Assembly (NCBI GenBank): GCA_019187405.1
Contig: JABAQZ010000025.1
Location: forward strand, 1-64,000
Reading direction: 5' to 3'
DNA from: Ignavibacteria bacterium
Lineage (GTDB): Bacteria; Bacteroidota; Ignavibacteria; Tepidaquicellales; Tepidaquicellaceae
Length of the DNA: 64,000 bases
This document shows positions 61,722 through 64,000 of the stretch, in pieces (the first letter of the stretch is position 1; each line of letters starts with the position of its first letter). Below the pieces are notes generated by a model that did not search any database, was not told the origin of the DNA, and saw only the letters and a program-made list of their open reading frames with translations. The position numbers and the translations under genes were made by a program.

Positions 61722-63167
61722 TTGATTGAAAAAATAAAATCCCTTTCCAGAGATACTTTAATTTACGGAATGAATACCGTTATTGGGAGATTTCTGGGAT
61801 TTTTTCTTGTTCCTTTTTATACAAATAAATTCAGTCCCGATGATTATGGAATAATTACGATAATTTATTCTTACATAGCAATACTAAACGTGTTTTTTTC
61901 CGCGGGACTTGAATCAGGTTTCATGAAATTTTATTCCTCTCCGGAATCGGGCTCTAAGAAGCAGAATTTTTCTAATCCTCTGGAGATAGTTCTGCTGAAT
62001 TCTTTTTTCCTTTCCATTTTGATTTATTTTTTTTCTGATGATCTTACAACTGTATTTCAGGTAAGCGGCAGTTATTCTTATCTAATAAAATACTCTGCGT
62101 TGATTTTGTTTTTTGATACAATTGTGCTAATTCCTTTTGCTTTTTTGAGAATAAACAATAAAGCATTTAAGTTTTCCGGAATAAAAATAGTCAATATTAC
62201 AGTAAATGTGATTTTAAACGTAATACTGATTTCTTTTTTTAATTTCGGTATCGAAGCCGTATTCATAAGCAATTTAATCGCTTCAATAATAACACTCATA
62301 ATGCTTTTTCCAGTGATTAAAGAAAACTTCACGTTTGGTTTTAATAAGGAATTGATCAAAGAGCTGTTGAAATTTTCTATTCCATATATCCCCGCAGGCA
62401 TTTCGGCAAATCTAATTCAGATAATTGACAGACCCGTGCTGAAATATTTGACTGATGATAAAACAGTCGGCATTTATACTGCAAATTATAAACTTGGGAT
62501 TTTCATGCTTCTGATTGTCTCCATGTTTGAATTTGCCTGGCGTCCTTTTTTTCTGAATAATGCAAGAGAGCCGGATGCGAAAGAAATTTTTTCTAAAGTA
62601 ATGACTCTGTTTATATCAGCTGCCGGCTTCATATTTCTTGTTATTTCATTTTTCATAAGTGATATTGTAGAATTAAAACTTCCGTATAATTTTAACTTAA
62701 TCGGAAAAGCATACTGGAGCGGACTTAACATTGTTCCCGTTATTTTATTTTCATATTTGCTTTACGGGATTTATATAAACTTAATGGCAGGAATTCAAAT
62801 TGAGAAAAAGACAAAGTATCTGCCTCTCATTACGGGTACTGCAGCTTTTGTAAACATAACGTCAAATTTTATTCTCATTCCGGAATACTCCTACATGGGC
62901 GCGGCAGTTGCAACTTTGCTTAGTTATTTTGTAATGATGGCAGGTATTTATTACTTTGCGCAAAAGTATTATTACATTAAATACGAGTTTTCAAAAATCG
63001 GATTTGCATTCGTTTATATTATTGGTTTATCGGCAATTGCAATATACTTACACTATTCGGGTAATCTCAATTTTATATTTAAAATTATTCTGATCTCGGC
63101 ATATCTATTACTGATTCATTTTTCCAAAATAATAAATCTCAAGTCTCTCAGAAATATATTCGGTTAG
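61722..63167 (+). CDS. Wzx-like oligosaccharide flippase (MATE/polysaccharide biosynthesis family)
   Basis: 481 residues with about 14 hydrophobic helices spread across the protein. N-terminal SRDTLIYGMNTVIGRFLGFF (about 9-28) and IIDRPVLKYLTDDKTVGIYT are typical of polysaccharide flippases. It moves lipid-linked sugar units across the inner membrane. The start is TTG at 61722. There is no glycosyltransferase cluster next to it; the two GT9 genes are 28 kb away. Preceded by the strong terminator, so it has its own promoter. Confidence 0.85.
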   Translation: MIEKIKSLSRDTLIYGMNTVIGRFLGFFLVPFYTNKFSPDDYGIITIIYSYIAILNVFFSAGLESGFMKFYSSPESGSKKQNFSNPLEIVLLNSFFLSILIYFFSDDLTTVFQVSGSYSYLIKYSALILFFDTIVLIPFAFLRINNKAFKFSGIKIVNITVNVILNVILISFFNFGIEAVFISNLIASIITLIMLFPVIKENFTFGFNKELIKELLKFSIPYIPAGISANLIQIIDRPVLKYLTDDKTVGIYTANYKLGIFMLLIVSMFEFAWRPFFLNNAREPDAKEIFSKVMTLFISAAGFIFLVISFFISDIVELKLPYNFNLIGKAYWSGLNIVPVILFSYLLYGIYINLMAGIQIEKKTKYLPLITGTAAFVNITSNFILIPEYSYMGAAVATLLSYFVMMAGIYYFAQKYYYIKYEFSKIGFAFVYIIGLSAIAIYLHYSGNLNFIFKIILISAYLLLIHFSKIINLKSLRNIFG

Positions 63168-63313
63168 TATTTCGGCTACTCAATTATTTGGATAAAGTAT
63201 TTTAAAATCACATTTAATCCAGTGATTTAAAATAAATTTCATAATAATCCGACTTGTAAAGCTCCGACTAAAATAAACCTTGACACTCTTAATAAAATAT
63301 GCCATATTGATTT

Positions 63314-63940
63314 ATGGATAAGCTCACTGAAAAACAGACAAAGATACTTAACTTTATTGAAAAGCACAGAAGAGAAAATACATATCCGCCTACTCTTAAG
63401 GAAATAGGAGATAAGTTTAACATTACGATCGGAACTGTTCAGGATCATATTTATGCACTTCAAAAAAAAGGTTATCTTGAACGGAAAAAAGACATTGCAC
63501 GAGGTTTCAAGGTAATTAAAAAAACCAGAGAAATTGAAATTGAAAGTATCAGAAGCGACATTAATGTAATTCCTTTATACGGACATGTTGCCGCCGGCGA
63601 GCCGATTTTTGCAAATGATAACATTCAAGGTTACGTTACAATGGAAAAAAACAGAAAAGGACATGAGATTCATTTTGCATTAAAAGTAAGAGGGGACAGC
63701 ATGATAGATTCCGGCATTTACGACGGTGATATTGTAATTGTCAGAAAGCAGGATACGGCAGAAGACGGGGAGATTGTTATTGCTTTGCTGGATGATGAAG
63801 CAACTGTTAAGACTCTGCGAAACAAAAGAATTAAAGCTTATCTCGAGGCTTCAAATTCAAAATACAAATCAATCATAAATAAACCTTTTCAGATAATTGG
63901 TAAGGTTATAGAATTAAGAAGAGGTTATCCGAGGATCTGA
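63314..63940 (+). CDS. lexA: LexA SOS-response repressor/autopeptidase
   Basis: 208 residues. The N-terminal winged helix covers 1-70 (TEKQTKILNFIEKHRRENTY, YPPTLKEIGDKFNITIGTVQ). The self-cleavage site is Ala94-Gly95 in HVAAGEPI. The catalytic dyad is Ser129 in RGDSMID and Lys166 in EATVKTL. It represses DNA-damage genes until RecA-stimulated autocleavage. It stands alone; the stretch upstream (63168-63313) shows no confident operator. Confidence 0.94.
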   Translation: MDKLTEKQTKILNFIEKHRRENTYPPTLKEIGDKFNITIGTVQDHIYALQKKGYLERKKDIARGFKVIKKTREIEIESIRSDINVIPLYGHVAAGEPIFANDNIQGYVTMEKNRKGHEIHFALKVRGDSMIDSGIYDGDIVIVRKQDTAEDGEIVIALLDDEATVKTLRNKRIKAYLEASNSKYKSIINKPFQIIGKVIELRRGYPRI

Positions 63941-64000
63941 TTATTTTATTCCGGCTCTTCTGAAAATGAAATCAACGTTCTTTCGTGATTTAGCATAATC

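Noticed and set aside
63280-63308. TTGACA plus 17 bp plus CATATT as the lexA promoter, and a search for an SOS box
   Set aside because: The candidate -10 box lies only 5 bp before the ATG, which would place the transcription start inside the gene. No palindromic operator was recognised, so nothing is claimed.

Overview
The window is an AT-rich bacterial chromosome segment whose gene content points to the Bacteroidota/Chlorobi (FCB) group, most likely an Ignavibacteria-like lineage. The evidence is an SprA-type type IX secretion (T9SS) outer-membrane channel, a secreted protein ending in a 'YPNPFNPST' T9SS sorting domain, secreted proteins built from Ycf48/BNR repeats, a dockerin-like C-terminus, frequent TTG starts, and the ribosomal operon ffh-rpsP-khpA-rimM-trmD-rplS. 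This assignment is an inference from gene content; no marker-gene phylogeny was possible.

Layout. 1-8.5 kb: a 5'-truncated T9SS cargo, a 1.5-kb array of nested direct and inverted repeats, an unusually long transketolase, a decayed antisense gene, and a second Ycf48-repeat secreted protein. 8.7-17 kb (minus strand): a GH2-like membrane protein whose two catalytic glutamates look substituted, then smc, a HAD phosphatase and an ICMT-family methyltransferase in a tight run, plus an SDR. 17.2-27.2 kb: tRNA-Arg(TCT), a gluzincin/TolB-propeller/beta-barrel fusion, and sprA. 27.2-33.6 kb: a nucleoside-salvage run (cdd-tdk-BMP lipoprotein), two GT9 glycosyltransferases, a leucine dehydrogenase-like enzyme, a 47-residue membrane protein and a deoxynucleoside kinase. 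33.7-37.6 kb: the conserved translation/SRP operon on the minus strand, closed by a good terminator.

37.6-54.1 kb is an accessory region. Almost every gene there is on the plus strand, the gaps are long (300-1,600 bp), and several gaps hold frame-shifted gene remnants, including an IS200-like transposase relic and a probable DUF2945 relic. Intact genes include an AhpD-like protein, a group II PLP decarboxylase, two DUF488 proteins flanking a SMUG2-like uracil-DNA glycosylase, a methyltransferase, an unrecognised secreted protein with TPR-like helices and an HEGRH zinc-peptidase motif, an ECF sigma-folE-flavin reductase unit and a urea transporter.

54.2-64 kb returns to dense core genes: a transketolase C-terminal subunit, HtrA protease, bactofilin, a glycolate oxidase-like/thioesterase/nadC run, a tandem triplet of small secreted paralogues, a Wzx-like flippase and lexA.

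The most unusual items are the repeat array (2.07-3.52 kb), the GH2 pseudoenzyme fused to a membrane domain next to smc, the TPR-HEGRH protein, the secreted paralogue triplet and the sigma-folE-reductase unit. No complete, clearly new defence or mobile system was seen.
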